DNA of 64,000 nucleotides, taken from Citrobacter koseri ATCC BAA-895. GTDB lineage: Bacteria > Pseudomonadota > Gammaproteobacteria > Enterobacterales > Enterobacteriaceae. The notes beneath the pieces are model-generated. The model was not told the DNA's origin and did no database searches. It saw only the letters and a list, made by a program, of their open reading frames with translations. The position numbers and the translations under genes are program-made. The DNA lies in contig NC_009792.1 in assembly GCF_000018045.1 (NCBI RefSeq), positions 2,852,001-2,916,000 of the forward strand, given 5' to 3'. Positions 50,691 through 60,365 of this stretch are shown here, piece after piece (positions within the stretch are counted from its first letter, which is position 1; each line of letters begins with the position of its first letter).

Positions 50691-52715
50691 ATGCATACCC
50701 TACACAATATCACCCTGACAACAACCGATGACGGCTTCACCCTGAGCTGGCAAGATCGTCTGTTGCTATCCCACAGCGCAGAAAATCCCTGCCTGTGGAT
50801 TGGTACCGGCGTCGCCGATATCGACATGTTTCGCGGTAATTTCAGCATAAAAGATAAGCTGAATGAGAAAATCGCGCTGACTGACGCAACGATAAGCCAG
50901 TCCCCGGATGGCTGGTTGATCCATTTCAATCGCGGCGATGCCATCAGCGCAGCGTTACACATCGCCACCGATGAGGCGGGCCGCCTGACGCTGAAACTGC
51001 AAAACAGCGATCTTACCCATAACCGCATCTGGTTACGCTTGGCCGCCCAGCCAGAAGATCACATCTATGGCTGCGGCGAACAATTCTCTTATTTCGATTT
51101 GCGCGGCAAGCCTTTCCCGCTCTGGACCAGCGAACAAGGCGTCGGGCGCAACAAAAACAGCTATGTCACCTGGCAGGCGGACTGCAAAGAAAACGCGGGC
51201 GGGGATTACTACTGGACCTTTTTCCCACAGCCCACTTTTGTCAGCACGCAAAAGTACTACTGCCACGTCGATAACAGCTGCTACATGAATTTCGACTTTA
51301 GCGCGCCGGAATACCATGAGCTGGCGCTATGGGAAGACAACGCCACCCTGCGTTTTGAATGCGCCGACAGCTACATCGCCCTGCTGGAAAAATTGACGGC
51401 GCTGTTAGGCCGCCAGCCGGTGTTGCCGGACTGGGTTTACGACGGCGTGACGCTCGGCATTCAGGGCGGCACCGACGTCTGCCAGCAGAAGCTGGACACC
51501 ATGCGCAACGCAGGCGTGAAGGTGAATGGCATCTGGGCGCAGGACTGGTCCGGCATCCGCATGACCTCTTTCGGCAAACGCGTGATGTGGAACTGGAAGT
51601 GGAACAGCGACAACTATCCGCAGCTGGATACCCGTATCAAGCAGTGGCAAGAAGAAGGCGTGCAGTTCCTCTCCTACATCAATCCTTACGTCGCCAGCGA
51701 TAAAGATCTTTGCGCCGAAGCAGCCAGACACGGTTATCTGGCAAAAGACGCTGCGGGCGATGACTATCTGGTTGAGTTCGGCGAGTTTTATGGCGGCGTC
51801 GTGGATTTGACCAATCCTGAAGCCTATGACTGGTTCAAGAATGTCATCAAGAAAAACATGATTGAGCTGGGTTGCGGCGGCTGGATGGCGGATTTCGGGG
51901 AATACCTGCCAACCGACACTTACCTGCATAACGGCGTCAGCGCGGAAATTATGCATAACGCCTGGCCGGCGCTGTGGGCGAAATGTAACTACGAAGCGCT
52001 ACAAGAGACCGGCAAGCTGGGCGAGATCCTGTTCTTTATGCGTGCGGGTTATACCGGCAGCCAGAAATATTCCACCATGATGTGGGCGGGCGATCAGAAC
52101 GTCGACTGGAGTCTGGACGACGGTCTCGCCTCCGTGGTGCCTGCCGCATTGTCGCTGGCGATGACGGGTCACGGTCTGCATCACAGCGATATTGGCGGTT
52201 ATACCACCCTGTTCGACATGAAGCGCAGTAAAGAGCTGCTGCTGCGCTGGTGTGACTTCAGCGCCTTCACCCCGATGATGCGTACCCACGAAGGGAACCG
52301 CCCCGGCGATAACTGGTAGTTTGATGGCGACGCGGAAACCATCGCCCACTTTGCCCGTATGACAACCGTTTTTACCACCCTGAAACCGTATCTCAAACAG
52401 GCGGTGGCGCAGAACGCCAGAACCGGTCTGCCGGTCATGCGCCCGCTGTTCCTGCACTACGAGGACGATGCGCAGACCTACACCCTGAAATACCAGTATC
52501 TGCTGGGTCGCGACCTGCTGGTTGCGCCGGTCCACGAACAAGGACGCCGCGACTGGACGCTATATCTGCCTGAGGATAACTGGATCAACGCGTGGACGGG
52601 CGAAACGCTTCGCGGCGGCGAGATTACCGTGGACGCGCCGCTCGGCAAGCCTCCGGTCTTTTACCGTGCAGAGAGCGAGTGGGCATCACTGTTTGCCTCT
52701 TTACGCACTATCTAA
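50691..52715 (+). pseudogene. yihQ: Sulfoquinovosidase YihQ, interrupted by an in-frame amber stop
   Basis: The frame runs 674 codons in the length of the family (E. coli 678) but codon 543 is TAG (52317-52319), where relatives have Gln in GDNWQFDGD; the same frame continues with FDGDAETIAHFARMTTV to TAA 52713-52715. GH31 alpha-glycosidase that releases sulfoquinovose from sulfoquinovosyl glycerol. The nucleophile Asp401 (MADFGEYLP), the acid/base Asp468 (GDQNVDW) and the sulfonate-site QDWSGIRMTSFGKRVMWNW lie before the stop. A product ending at residue 542 would lose the end of the barrel and all C-terminal beta domains (about 132 residues), so is expected to be inactive unless suppressed. 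The rest of the gene is undamaged, so the change is recent or a sequencing error. Confidence 0.9.
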
Positions 52716-52760
52716 TACGGCTCGCCCGTGGGGAAACTCACGGGCATATGGAGAAAAATA

Positions 52761-54143
52761 ATGAGTCAAACGTCATCAAATCCGGCGACCCTACGCTTGC
52801 CGTTTAAAGAAAAACTTGCCTATGGGATGGGTGATTTAGGCTCCAATATCCTGCTGGATATTGGTACGCTTTATTTACTTAAGTTTTATACCGATGTGCT
52901 GGGTCTACCGGGCACGTATGGCGGTATTATTTTCCTGATCGCCAAATTCTTTACCGCCTTCACCGATATGGGCACCGGGATTATGCTCGACTCGCGGCGT
53001 AAAATCGGCCCGAAAGGCAAGTTCCGTCCGTTCGTGCTCTATGCCGCGTTTCCGGTGACCCTGCTGGCCATCGCCAACTTTGTCGGCACGCCGTTTGAAA
53101 TCACCGGTAAGACGGTGATGGCGACGGTGCTGTTTATGCTGTACGGCCTGTTCTTCAGCATGATGAACTGTTCGTATGGCGCGATGGTGCCCGCCATTAC
53201 CAAAAACCCGGATGAGCGCGCCTCGCTTGCCGCCTGGCGTCAGGGCGGCGCCACGCTCGGCCTGCTGCTGTGCACCGTCGGTTTTGTTCCGGTGATGAAT
53301 CTGATCGAAGGGAACGCACAGCTAAGCTATATTTTCGCCGCCACGCTGTTCTCACTGTTTGGCCTGCTGTTTATGTGGCTCTGCTACGCAGGCGTCAAAG
53401 AGCGTTATGTGGAGGTAAAACCGGTTGAAGCGACCGAAAAACCGGGGCTGCTCCAGTCGTTTCGCGCCATTGCCGGGAACCGTCCGCTGTTCATTTTATG
53501 TATCGCGAATCTCTGCACCCTGGGCGCTTTCAACGTTAAGCTGGCGATCCAGGTGTATTACACCCAGTACGTACTGAATGACCCGATCCTCCTCTCCTGG
53601 ATGGGTTTTTTCAGCATGGGCTGCATTTTCATCGGCGTCTTTTTAATGCCCGGCGCGGTAAGACGCTTCGGCAAGAAAAAGGTCTACATCGGCGGCCTGC
53701 TGGTTTGGGTTATCGGCGATCTTCTCAACTACTTCTTTGGCGGCGGCTCGGTCAGTTTTGTCGCGTTTTCCTGCCTGGCGTTTTTCGGTTCAGCGTTTGT
53801 GAACAGCCTGAACTGGGCGCTGGTCTCCGACACGGTGGAATACGGTGAATGGCGCACCGGCGTGCGTTCAGAAGGAACGGTATACACCGGTTTTACCTTC
53901 TTCCGTAAGGTGTCTCAGGCGCTGGCGGGCTTCTTCCCCGGTTGGATGCTGACCCAAATCGGCTACGTGCCCAATGTGGTGCAATCGGCAGGCACTGTCG
54001 AAGGTTTGCGGCAGCTGATCTTTATTTATCCGTGCGCGCTGGCGGTGATAACCATCATCGCAATGGGATGTTTCTACAACCTCAACGAGAAGATGTATGT
54101 CCGCATCGTTGAAGAGATAGAAGCCCGTAAACAAACGGCTTAA
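52761..54143 (+). CDS. yihP: MFS/GPH transporter YihP, putative dihydroxypropanesulfonate exporter
   Basis: 460 residues from ATG 52761 with GGAGAAAAATA. Twelve-helix glycoside-pentoside-hexuronide:cation symporter family; the motif EKLAYGMGDLGSN at the start and YGAMVPAITKNPDERASLAAWR in the middle are characteristic. It is proposed to export DHPS or import sulfoquinovose; role assigned from the cluster. 45 bp after yihQ; a small TTCG hairpin (54158-54173) separates it from the paralogue yihO. Confidence 0.92.
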   Translation: MSQTSSNPATLRLPFKEKLAYGMGDLGSNILLDIGTLYLLKFYTDVLGLPGTYGGIIFLIAKFFTAFTDMGTGIMLDSRRKIGPKGKFRPFVLYAAFPVTLLAIANFVGTPFEITGKTVMATVLFMLYGLFFSMMNCSYGAMVPAITKNPDERASLAAWRQGGATLGLLLCTVGFVPVMNLIEGNAQLSYIFAATLFSLFGLLFMWLCYAGVKERYVEVKPVEATEKPGLLQSFRAIAGNRPLFILCIANLCTLGAFNVKLAIQVYYTQYVLNDPILLSWMGFFSMGCIFIGVFLMPGAVRRFGKKKVYIGGLLVWVIGDLLNYFFGGGSVSFVAFSCLAFFGSAFVNSLNWALVSDTVEYGEWRTGVRSEGTVYTGFTFFRKVSQALAGFFPGWMLTQIGYVPNVVQSAGTVEGLRQLIFIYPCALAVITIIAMGCFYNLNEKMYVRIVEEIEARKQTA

Positions 54144-54157
54144 CAATGATAATAAAG

Positions 54158-54173
54158 GCGCCCTTCGGGGCGT
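54158..54173 (+). terminator. Small hairpin between yihP and yihO
   Basis: GCGCCC-TTCG-GGGCGT followed by TATTG; 5-6 bp stem. More likely an intercistronic attenuator or stabiliser than a full terminator. Confidence 0.35.
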
Positions 54174-54188
54174 TATTGAGGAGCGATT

Positions 54189-55583
54189 ATGTCTGACCAT
54201 GATCCGCTGACGCTAAAACTGAGCCTACGGGAAAAATATGCCTATGGCATGGGTGACTTCGGCTCAAATTTGATGCTGTGTATCGGTACGCTGTATCTGC
54301 TTAAGTTTTATACCGATGAACTGGGGATGCCCGCATATTACGGTGGGATTATCTTTCTGGTGGCGAAGTTCTTTACCGCGTTCACCGATATGTTGACGGG
54401 GGTGCTGCTGGATTCCCGTCGTCATATTGGCGCTAAAGGTAAGTTTCGCCCTTTCATTCTGTATGCATCATTTCCTGTCGCGCTGGTTGCCAGCGCGCAG
54501 TTTCTCGCCACCGATTTTACACTGACGGTCAAAACAGCGCTGGCAACCGTACTGTTCATGCTGTTTGGCCTGTTTTACAGCCTGATGAATTGCTCATACG
54601 GGGCGATGGTGCCCGCTATCACCAGAAACCCGCATGAGCGCGCCCAACTCGCAGCATGGCGTCAGGGCGGCGCAACGCTCGGTCTGTTGCTGTGTACCGT
54701 TGGCTTTATGCCGATTCAGGCGCTCTTCACCCAGTCATCTTCTCTGGGTTATCTGGTAGCCGCGTTGATTTTCTCCGTTTGCGGCCTGTTCAGTATGTGG
54801 TGGTGTTTCAGCGGGGTGAAAGAACGGTATATCGATATCGTTCCGGCCCACCATAAGCCCAGCATTCTTAAATCCTTCTGTGCGATTTTCCGCAATCCGC
54901 CGCTGCTGGTGCTCTGCGTGGCCAACTTATGTACGCTGGCCGCGTTTAACATCAAACTGGCGATTCAGGTCTATTACACCCAGTACGTGCTGAACGACAT
55001 CCATTTGCTGTCATGGATGGGATTTTTCAGTATGGGGTGCATTCTGGTCGGCGTACTGCTGGTGCCCGTAACCGTAAAACGGTTTGGGAAAAAGCAGGTC
55101 TACCTCGGCGGCCTGACGCTGTGGGCTATCGGCGATGTGCTGAACTTTCTCTGGGGTGGAACCTCTTTCCTGTTCGTGATCTTCTCCTGCATGGCGTTTT
55201 TCGGCACCGCGTTCGTTAACAGCCTGAACTGGGCGCTGGTTCCTGATACGGTCGATTACGGCGAATGGAAAACAGGCATTCGTGCGGAAGGGTCGGTCTA
55301 TACCGGTTATACCTTCTCACGAAAAATTTCTGCGGCGCTGGCGGGTTTCTTGCCCGGCATTATGCTGACGCAAATTGGCTACGTGCCGAACATAGCGCAA
55401 AGCGCGGAGACGTTACTTGGCCTACGTCAGTTGATATTTCTCTGGCCATGCGGCCTGGCGATTATCGCCGCACTCACAATGGGCTTTTTTTATAAGCTCA
55501 ATGAAAAACGTTTTGCTTTTATTATTGAGGAAATTAGCCAACGAAAGAAACAATCGATACAAACCGGCGTTGTAAGCCATTAA
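54189..55583 (+). CDS. yihO: MFS/GPH transporter YihO, putative sulfoquinovose importer
   Basis: 464 residues, GPH-family paralogue of YihP with the same EKYAYGMGDFGSN and SYGAMVPAITRNPHERAQLAAW motifs and about twelve helices. In the accepted model it imports sulfoquinovose and/or sulfoquinovosyl glycerol. The ATG has TTGAGGAGCGATT upstream. The final residues are basic. Confidence 0.93.
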   Translation: MSDHDPLTLKLSLREKYAYGMGDFGSNLMLCIGTLYLLKFYTDELGMPAYYGGIIFLVAKFFTAFTDMLTGVLLDSRRHIGAKGKFRPFILYASFPVALVASAQFLATDFTLTVKTALATVLFMLFGLFYSLMNCSYGAMVPAITRNPHERAQLAAWRQGGATLGLLLCTVGFMPIQALFTQSSSLGYLVAALIFSVCGLFSMWWCFSGVKERYIDIVPAHHKPSILKSFCAIFRNPPLLVLCVANLCTLAAFNIKLAIQVYYTQYVLNDIHLLSWMGFFSMGCILVGVLLVPVTVKRFGKKQVYLGGLTLWAIGDVLNFLWGGTSFLFVIFSCMAFFGTAFVNSLNWALVPDTVDYGEWKTGIRAEGSVYTGYTFSRKISAALAGFLPGIMLTQIGYVPNIAQSAETLLGLRQLIFLWPCGLAIIAALTMGFFYKLNEKRFAFIIEEISQRKKQSIQTGVVSH

Positions 55584-55614
55584 AAAACCTCTGTTCTAAT
55601 TAAATAAAATAATT

Positions 55615-55644
55615 GCCGCTCTATCCATTTCGATGGATAGCGGC
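55615..55644 (+). promoter_or_regulatory. UUCG hairpin in the ompL leader
   Basis: GCCGCT-(CT)-ATCCAT-TTCG-ATGGAT-AGCGGC, twelve paired bases with a two-base bulge and a stable TTCG loop. It ends 27 bp before the ompL ATG and has no T run. Confidence 0.6.
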
Positions 55645-55671
55645 TCCCTACGCTTAAAAAATGGATTTACT

Positions 55672-56364
55672 ATGAAAACGTTGAACACAATAATGCTGTT
55701 ATCCTCTGTTATCTCCACTTCTGTTTTTGCGGGCGCTTATGTGGAAAACCGCGAGGCCTATAATCTGGCATCCGATCAAATGGAATTCATGCTGCGCGTT
55801 GGCTACAACTCCGATATGGGGGCTGGAATTATGTTGACCAACACCTATACGCTACAGCGTGATGATGAATTAAAGCATGGTTATAATGAAATTGAGGGTT
55901 GGTATCCGTTATTTAAACCGACGGACCGGTTAACCATTCAACCCGGTGGTCTGATAAACGATAAAAGCATCGGTTCTGGCGGCGCTGTTTATCTGGACGT
56001 CAATTATAAATTCACACCGTGGTTTAATCTGACGGTTCGTAACCGTTACAACCATAATAACTACAGTTCTACTGATTTAAATGGTGAATTAGATAATAAC
56101 GATAGCTATGAAATCGGCAACTACTGGAATTTCATCATTACTGATAAATTTTCTTATACCTTTGAGCCACACTATTTTTATAATGTGAATGATTTTAACA
56201 GCAGCAACGGAACCAAACACCACTGGGAAATTACCAATACTTTCAGATACCGGATTAACCAGAACTGGCTGCCGTACTTAGAGTTACGTTGGTTGGATCG
56301 CAATGTGGAGCCCTACCATCGGGAGCAAAACCAGATTCGTGTCGGGGTAAAATATTTCTTCTGA
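55672..56364 (+). CDS. ompL: Outer-membrane porin OmpL
   Basis: 230 residues from ATG 55672. Sec signal (cleavage after SVFA, residue 20; mature GAYVENREAYN). KdgM-type 12-strand oligogalacturonate/anionic sugar porin family, ending in VGVKYFF with the C-terminal Phe needed for barrel assembly. Its place at the end of the yih operon suggests passage of sulfoquinovose compounds across the outer membrane. Short codons and AT content are higher than in its neighbours. Confidence 0.94.
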   Translation: MKTLNTIMLLSSVISTSVFAGAYVENREAYNLASDQMEFMLRVGYNSDMGAGIMLTNTYTLQRDDELKHGYNEIEGWYPLFKPTDRLTIQPGGLINDKSIGSGGAVYLDVNYKFTPWFNLTVRNRYNHNNYSSTDLNGELDNNDSYEIGNYWNFIITDKFSYTFEPHYFYNVNDFNSSNGTKHHWEITNTFRYRINQNWLPYLELRWLDRNVEPYHREQNQIRVGVKYFF

Positions 56365-56374
56365 ACAGGATAAT

Positions 56375-56404
56375 AAAAAAGCCGCTGAAATCAGCGGCTT
56401 TTTG
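56375..56404. terminator. Bidirectional terminator between ompL and typA
   Basis: AAGCCGCTGA-AA-TCAGCGGCTT, 10-bp stem with an A run before and TTTT after; serves both convergent genes. Confidence 0.9.
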
Positions 56405-56405
56405 T

Positions 56406-56440
56406 TGCCGGATGGCGGCTAACGCCTTATCCGGCCTACG
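56406..56440. repeat. REP element 3' of typA
   Basis: GCCGGATGGCGGCTAACGCCTTATCCGGCCTAC; a degenerate GGCC...GTAAGCCCG follows to about 56474. Confidence 0.85.
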
Positions 56441-56475
56441 AATCGGAGTTATCAGGCCGATTTTGTAAGCCCGTA

Positions 56476-58299
56476 TTACTCTTCTTTCGCGCCACGCATT
56501 GCACGACGACGATCGTTTTCCGTCAGGTGACGTTTACGAATACGGATAGAGGTTGGAGTCACTTCTACCAGTTCGTCGTCATCGATGAACTCCAGAGCCT
56601 GCTCCAGGGTCATCTTGATTGGCGGAACCAGAACCGTTGCTTCGTCAGTACCAGACGCACGCATGTTGGTCAGTTTCTTACCGGTCAGGCAGTTTACGGT
56701 CAGGTCGTTAGAACGGCTGTGAATACCGATGATCTGGCCTTCGTAAACTTCCGCGCCGTGACCCAGGAACAGCTTACCGCGATCCTGCAAACCGAACAGT
56801 GCGAACGCAACCGCTTTACCCTGACCGTTGGAGATCAGTACGCCGTTCTGACGCTGGCCCACTTCGCCCGGACGGATATCGTCGTAGTGGCTGAAGGTGG
56901 AGTACAGCAGACCCGTACCGGAGGTCATGGTCATGAACTCTGAACGGAAACCGATCAGACCTCGGCTTGGGATCACGTAGTCGAGACGTACGCGGCCTTT
57001 GCCATCTGGATTCATGTTTTTCAGGTCGCCTTTACGCTCGCCCAGCGCCTGCATCACAGAACCCTGGTGCTGCTCTTCGACGTCCAGCGTGACGTTTTCG
57101 TACGGCTCCTGTTTACGGCCGTCGATTTCGCGGAAGATAACTTTCGGACGGGAAACCGCCATCTCGAAACCTTCACGACGCATGTTTTCAATCAGAACGG
57201 ACAGGTGCAGTTCACCACGACCGGATACACGGAACGCGTCCGCATCTTCGGTTTCTTCAACGCGCAGCGCAACGTTGTGTACCAGTTCTTTGTTCAGACG
57301 CTCAAGGATCTGACGAGAGGTCACGTATTTACCTTCTTTGCCGCAGAACGGAGAGGTGTTTACGCAGAAGAACATAGAAACGGTCGGCTCATCAACAGAC
57401 AGCGCTGGCAGCGCTTCAACATTCTGCGGATCGCAGATGGTGTCGGAGATGTTCAGCTCGCCCAGACCGGTGATTGCAATGATATCGCCCGCTTCCGCCA
57501 GGTCGCTATCAATACGTTCCAGACCCAGGTGAGTCAGCACTTTGCCCACTTTACCGTTACGGGTTTTGCCTTCGCTATCGATGATAGTGATTTGCTGGTT
57601 CGGCTTCACTTTACCGCGCTTGATACGACCAATGCCGATAACGCCAACATAGTTGTTGTAGTCCAGCTGAGAGATCTGCATCTGGAGCGGGCCGTCCAGG
57701 TCAACGTCCGGTGCCGGTACGTGGTCAACGATCGCCTGATACAGCGGGGTCATGTCTTCCGCCATATCTTCGTGATCCAGACCTGCGATACCGTTCAGCG
57801 CCGAAGCGTAGATGATCGGGAAGTCCAGCTGTTCGTCGGTCGCGTCGAGGTTAACGAACAGGTCGAATACCTGGTCTACAACCCAGTCAGGGCGCGCGCC
57901 AGGACGGTCAACTTTGTTGATAACAACAATCGGCTTCAGGCCATGAGCAAAGGCTTTTTTGGTCACGAAGCGCGTCTGCGGCATCGGGCCGTCAAATGCG
58001 TCAACCACCAGCAGCACGGAGTCTACCATGGACATTACACGTTCAACTTCACCACCGAAGTCGGCGTGTCCTGGGGTATCAACGATGTTGATACGGTAAT
58101 CATTCCATTTGATAGCAGTGTTTTTAGCGAGGATGGTAATCCCACGCTCTTTCTCCAAATCGTTGGAGTCCATCACACGCTCTTGAGTTTCGGCACGCGC
58201 ATCAAACGTACCGGATTGCTGTAGCAGCTTATCGACCAGGGTAGTTTTACCGTGGTCAACGTGCGCGATGATGGCGATGTTACGCAAATTTTCGATCAC
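56476..58299 (-). CDS. typA: Ribosome-associated GTPase TypA/BipA
   Basis: 607 residues. Translational GTPase: G1 AHVDHGKTTLV, G2/G3 ERGITI and DTPGHADFGGEV, G4 NKVDRPGARP, G5 SALNG; then domain II and EF-G-like domains III and V and a unique C-terminal domain (KLTNMRASGTDEATVLVPP). Assists 50S assembly and growth in cold. Strong preferred-codon usage. Divergent from glnA over 377 bp. Confidence 0.99.
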   Translation of the reverse strand: MIENLRNIAIIAHVDHGKTTLVDKLLQQSGTFDARAETQERVMDSNDLEKERGITILAKNTAIKWNDYRINIVDTPGHADFGGEVERVMSMVDSVLLVVDAFDGPMPQTRFVTKKAFAHGLKPIVVINKVDRPGARPDWVVDQVFDLFVNLDATDEQLDFPIIYASALNGIAGLDHEDMAEDMTPLYQAIVDHVPAPDVDLDGPLQMQISQLDYNNYVGVIGIGRIKRGKVKPNQQITIIDSEGKTRNGKVGKVLTHLGLERIDSDLAEAGDIIAITGLGELNISDTICDPQNVEALPALSVDEPTVSMFFCVNTSPFCGKEGKYVTSRQILERLNKELVHNVALRVEETEDADAFRVSGRGELHLSVLIENMRREGFEMAVSRPKVIFREIDGRKQEPYENVTLDVEEQHQGSVMQALGERKGDLKNMNPDGKGRVRLDYVIPSRGLIGFRSEFMTMTSGTGLLYSTFSHYDDIRPGEVGQRQNGVLISNGQGKAVAFALFGLQDRGKLFLGHGAEVYEGQIIGIHSRSNDLTVNCLTGKKLTNMRASGTDEATVLVPPIKMTLEQALEFIDDDELVEVTPTSIRIRKRHLTENDRRRAMRGAKEE

Positions 58300-58676
58300 A
58301 ACTTTGCCTCAGGCATTAGAAATAGCGCGTTATTGTACACGGATTAATCGCACTACAAAACAGGATCACAGAGATCCTCCGCAAACAAGTATTGCAGAGT
58401 TTCTTTGTGATCGCTTTCACGGAGCGTTAAAAGGGTCACTCACTGTCCATTGCACCAACATGGTGCTTAATGTTCACATTAAAGCACTATATTGGTGCAA
58501 CATATCCACTATGGTGCGGCCCTTTTGCACGATGGTGCGCATGATAACGCCTTTTAGGGGCAATTTAAAAGTTGGCACAGATTTCGCTTTGTATTTTTTA
58601 CGGCGACACGGCCAATTTTTGCAGAATTGAAGACTTCGTTACCACGACGACAATGACCAATCCGGGAGAGTTAAGT
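58300..58676 (+). promoter_or_regulatory. glnA control region: NtrC enhancers and sigma-54 promoter
   Basis: Two strong NtrC sites, TGCACCAACATGGTGC (58451-58466) and GCACTATATTGGTGC (58484-58498), and weaker ones with ATGGTGC near 58511 and TGCACGATGGTGC near 58528. The sigma-54 promoter TTGGCACAGATTTCGC lies at 58572-58587 with the -24 GG and -12 GC spaced as in E. coli glnAp2, about 90-100 bp before the ATG. The typA promoter must lie at the left end of this region; I did not define it. Confidence 0.9.
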
Positions 58677-60086
58677 ATGTCCGCTGAACACGTTTTGACG
58701 ATGCTGAATGAGCATGAAGTGAAGTTTGTTGATTTGCGCTTCACCGATACCAAAGGTAAAGAACAGCACGTCACGATTCCTGCTCATCAGGTGAATGCCG
58801 AATTCTTTGAAGAAGGCAAAATGTTTGACGGCTCCTCGATCGGTGGCTGGAAAGGTATCAACGAATCCGACATGGTTCTGATGCCGGACGCATCCACTGC
58901 GGTCATTGACCCGTTCTACGCTGATTCTACGCTGATTATTCGTTGCGACATCCTGGAGCCAGGCACCCTGCAAGGTTACGATCGCGACCCGCGTTCCATC
59001 GCCAAGCGCGCGGAAGAGTACCTGCGCTCTACCGGCATCGCAGACACCGTTCTGTTCGGGCCAGAGCCAGAGTTCTTCCTGTTTGACGATATCCGCTTCG
59101 GTTCTTCTATCTCCGGTTCCCACGTCGCTATCGACGATATCGAAGGCGCATGGAACTCCTCCACCCAGTACGAAGGTGGCAACAAAGGTCACCGTCCGGC
59201 AGTAAAAGGCGGTTACTTCCCGGTTCCGCCGGTAGACTCTTCTCAGGACATCCGTTCTGAAATGTGTTCCGTTATGGAGCAAATGGGTCTGGTTGTAGAA
59301 GCACACCACCACGAAGTGGCAACCGCAGGTCAGAACGAAGTGGCAACCCGCTTCAACACCATGACCAAAAAAGCGGACGAAATTCAGATCTACAAATACG
59401 TTGTGCACAACGTCGCTCACCGTTTCGGTAAAACTGCGACCTTTATGCCAAAACCGATGTTCGGCGATAACGGTTCCGGTATGCACTGCCACATGTCCCT
59501 GTCCAAAAACGGGACTAACCTGTTCTCCGGCGACAAATATGCGGGTCTGTCTGAGCAGGCGCTGTACTACATCGGCGGCGTAATCAAACACGCAAAAGCG
59601 ATCAACGCCCTGGCGAACCCGACCACCAACTCCTACAAGCGTCTGGTCCCGGGTTATGAAGCACCGGTCATGCTGGCCTACTCCGCCCGTAACCGTTCTG
59701 CCTCTATCCGTATTCCGGTTGTGGCCTCTCCGAAAGCGCGTCGTATCGAAGTGCGCTTCCCGGACCCGGCTGCGAACCCGTACCTGTGCTTTGCCGCTCT
59801 GCTGATGGCGGGTCTTGACGGTATTAAGAACAAGATCCACCCAGGCGAAGCGATGGACAAAAACCTGTATGACCTGCCGCCGGAAGAAGCGAAAGAGATC
59901 CCACAGGTTGCAGGCTCTCTGGAAGAAGCGCTCAACGAGCTGGATATTGACCGCGAATTCCTGAAAGCAGGCGGCGTGTTCACTGATGAAGCGATCGACG
60001 CGTACATCGCCCTGCGCATTGAAGAAAATGACCGCGTGCGCATGACGCCGCACCCGGTAGAGTTTGAGCTGTACTACAGCGTTTAA
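58677..60086 (+). CDS. glnA: Glutamine synthetase, type I
   Basis: 469 residues from ATG 58677 (MSAEHVLTMLNEHEVKFVD), ribosome-binding site GGGAGAGTTAAGT. Forms glutamine from glutamate, ammonia and ATP as a dodecamer. Active-site signatures FDGSSIGGW, the metal-site FGPEPEFFLFDD and KPMFGDNGSGMHCHMS are present. The adenylylation tyrosine is Tyr398 in NLYDLPPEE. Heads the glnALG operon. Confidence 0.99.
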   Translation: MSAEHVLTMLNEHEVKFVDLRFTDTKGKEQHVTIPAHQVNAEFFEEGKMFDGSSIGGWKGINESDMVLMPDASTAVIDPFYADSTLIIRCDILEPGTLQGYDRDPRSIAKRAEEYLRSTGIADTVLFGPEPEFFLFDDIRFGSSISGSHVAIDDIEGAWNSSTQYEGGNKGHRPAVKGGYFPVPPVDSSQDIRSEMCSVMEQMGLVVEAHHHEVATAGQNEVATRFNTMTKKADEIQIYKYVVHNVAHRFGKTATFMPKPMFGDNGSGMHCHMSLSKNGTNLFSGDKYAGLSEQALYYIGGVIKHAKAINALANPTTNSYKRLVPGYEAPVMLAYSARNRSASIRIPVVASPKARRIEVRFPDPAANPYLCFAALLMAGLDGIKNKIHPGEAMDKNLYDLPPEEAKEIPQVAGSLEEALNELDIDREFLKAGGVFTDEAIDAYIALRIEENDRVRMTPHPVEFELYYSV

Positions 60087-60152
60087 TCGTTGAGTTGCCG
60101 TGGAACTTTTAGCCTGTTCAGGCAGGTTTGAGATTGATGGCGAATGATAAGA

Positions 60153-60230
60153 CGCCTGATGGCGCAAGCTTATCAGGCCTACCGGTAACATCACCTTGTA
60201 GGCCGGATAAGGCAAAGCCGCCATCCGGCA
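60153..60230. repeat. REP pair in the glnA-glnL intergenic region
   Basis: GCCTGATGGCGCAAGCTTATCAGGCCTAC and GTAGGCCGGATAAGGCAAAGCCGCCATCCGGC in inverse orientation. Confidence 0.9.
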
Positions 60231-60252
60231 CAACGTTTGCCACTCATCTGTA

Positions 60253-60276
60253 GCCCATCACACGATGGGCTTTTTT
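60253..60276 (+). terminator. glnA terminator
   Basis: GCCCATC-ACAC-GATGGGC followed by TTTTTT. Some transcripts must read through to glnLG in the known operon. Confidence 0.85.
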
Positions 60277-60321
60277 CTCCACCAACGTTCTGATCCCACG
60301 CGCTTTTTACACGTAAAAAGC

Positions 60322-60343
60322 TATAATGCACTAAATTGGTGCA
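60322..60343 (+). promoter_or_regulatory. glnL promoter -10 with overlapping NtrC site
   Basis: TATAAT (60322-60327) is immediately followed by TGCACTAAATTGGTGCA (60327-60343). In E. coli NtrC represses glnLp through such a site. Confidence 0.8.
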
Positions 60344-60365
60344 AACTATTCCAGGAGACTGCTAA

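Larger units (their letters stand above)
60087..60276 (+). ncRNA. glnZ: glnA 3' UTR, probable GlnZ sRNA
   Basis: In E. coli and Salmonella the sRNA GlnZ is cut from the 3' end of glnA mRNA. Here the 190-nt segment from the glnA stop to the terminator has the right position, and it ends in a strong hairpin with a T run. A REP pair (60153-60230) occupies its middle. The exact 5' end and seed are not determined by sequence alone. Confidence 0.5.

Noticed and set aside
57067..58224. Plus-strand open frame of 385 codons opposite typA
   Set aside because: Antisense shadow of typA, a highly expressed gene with strong codon bias.
58671..60233. Minus-strand open frame of 520 codons opposite glnA
   Set aside because: Antisense shadow produced by the biased codon use of glnA.
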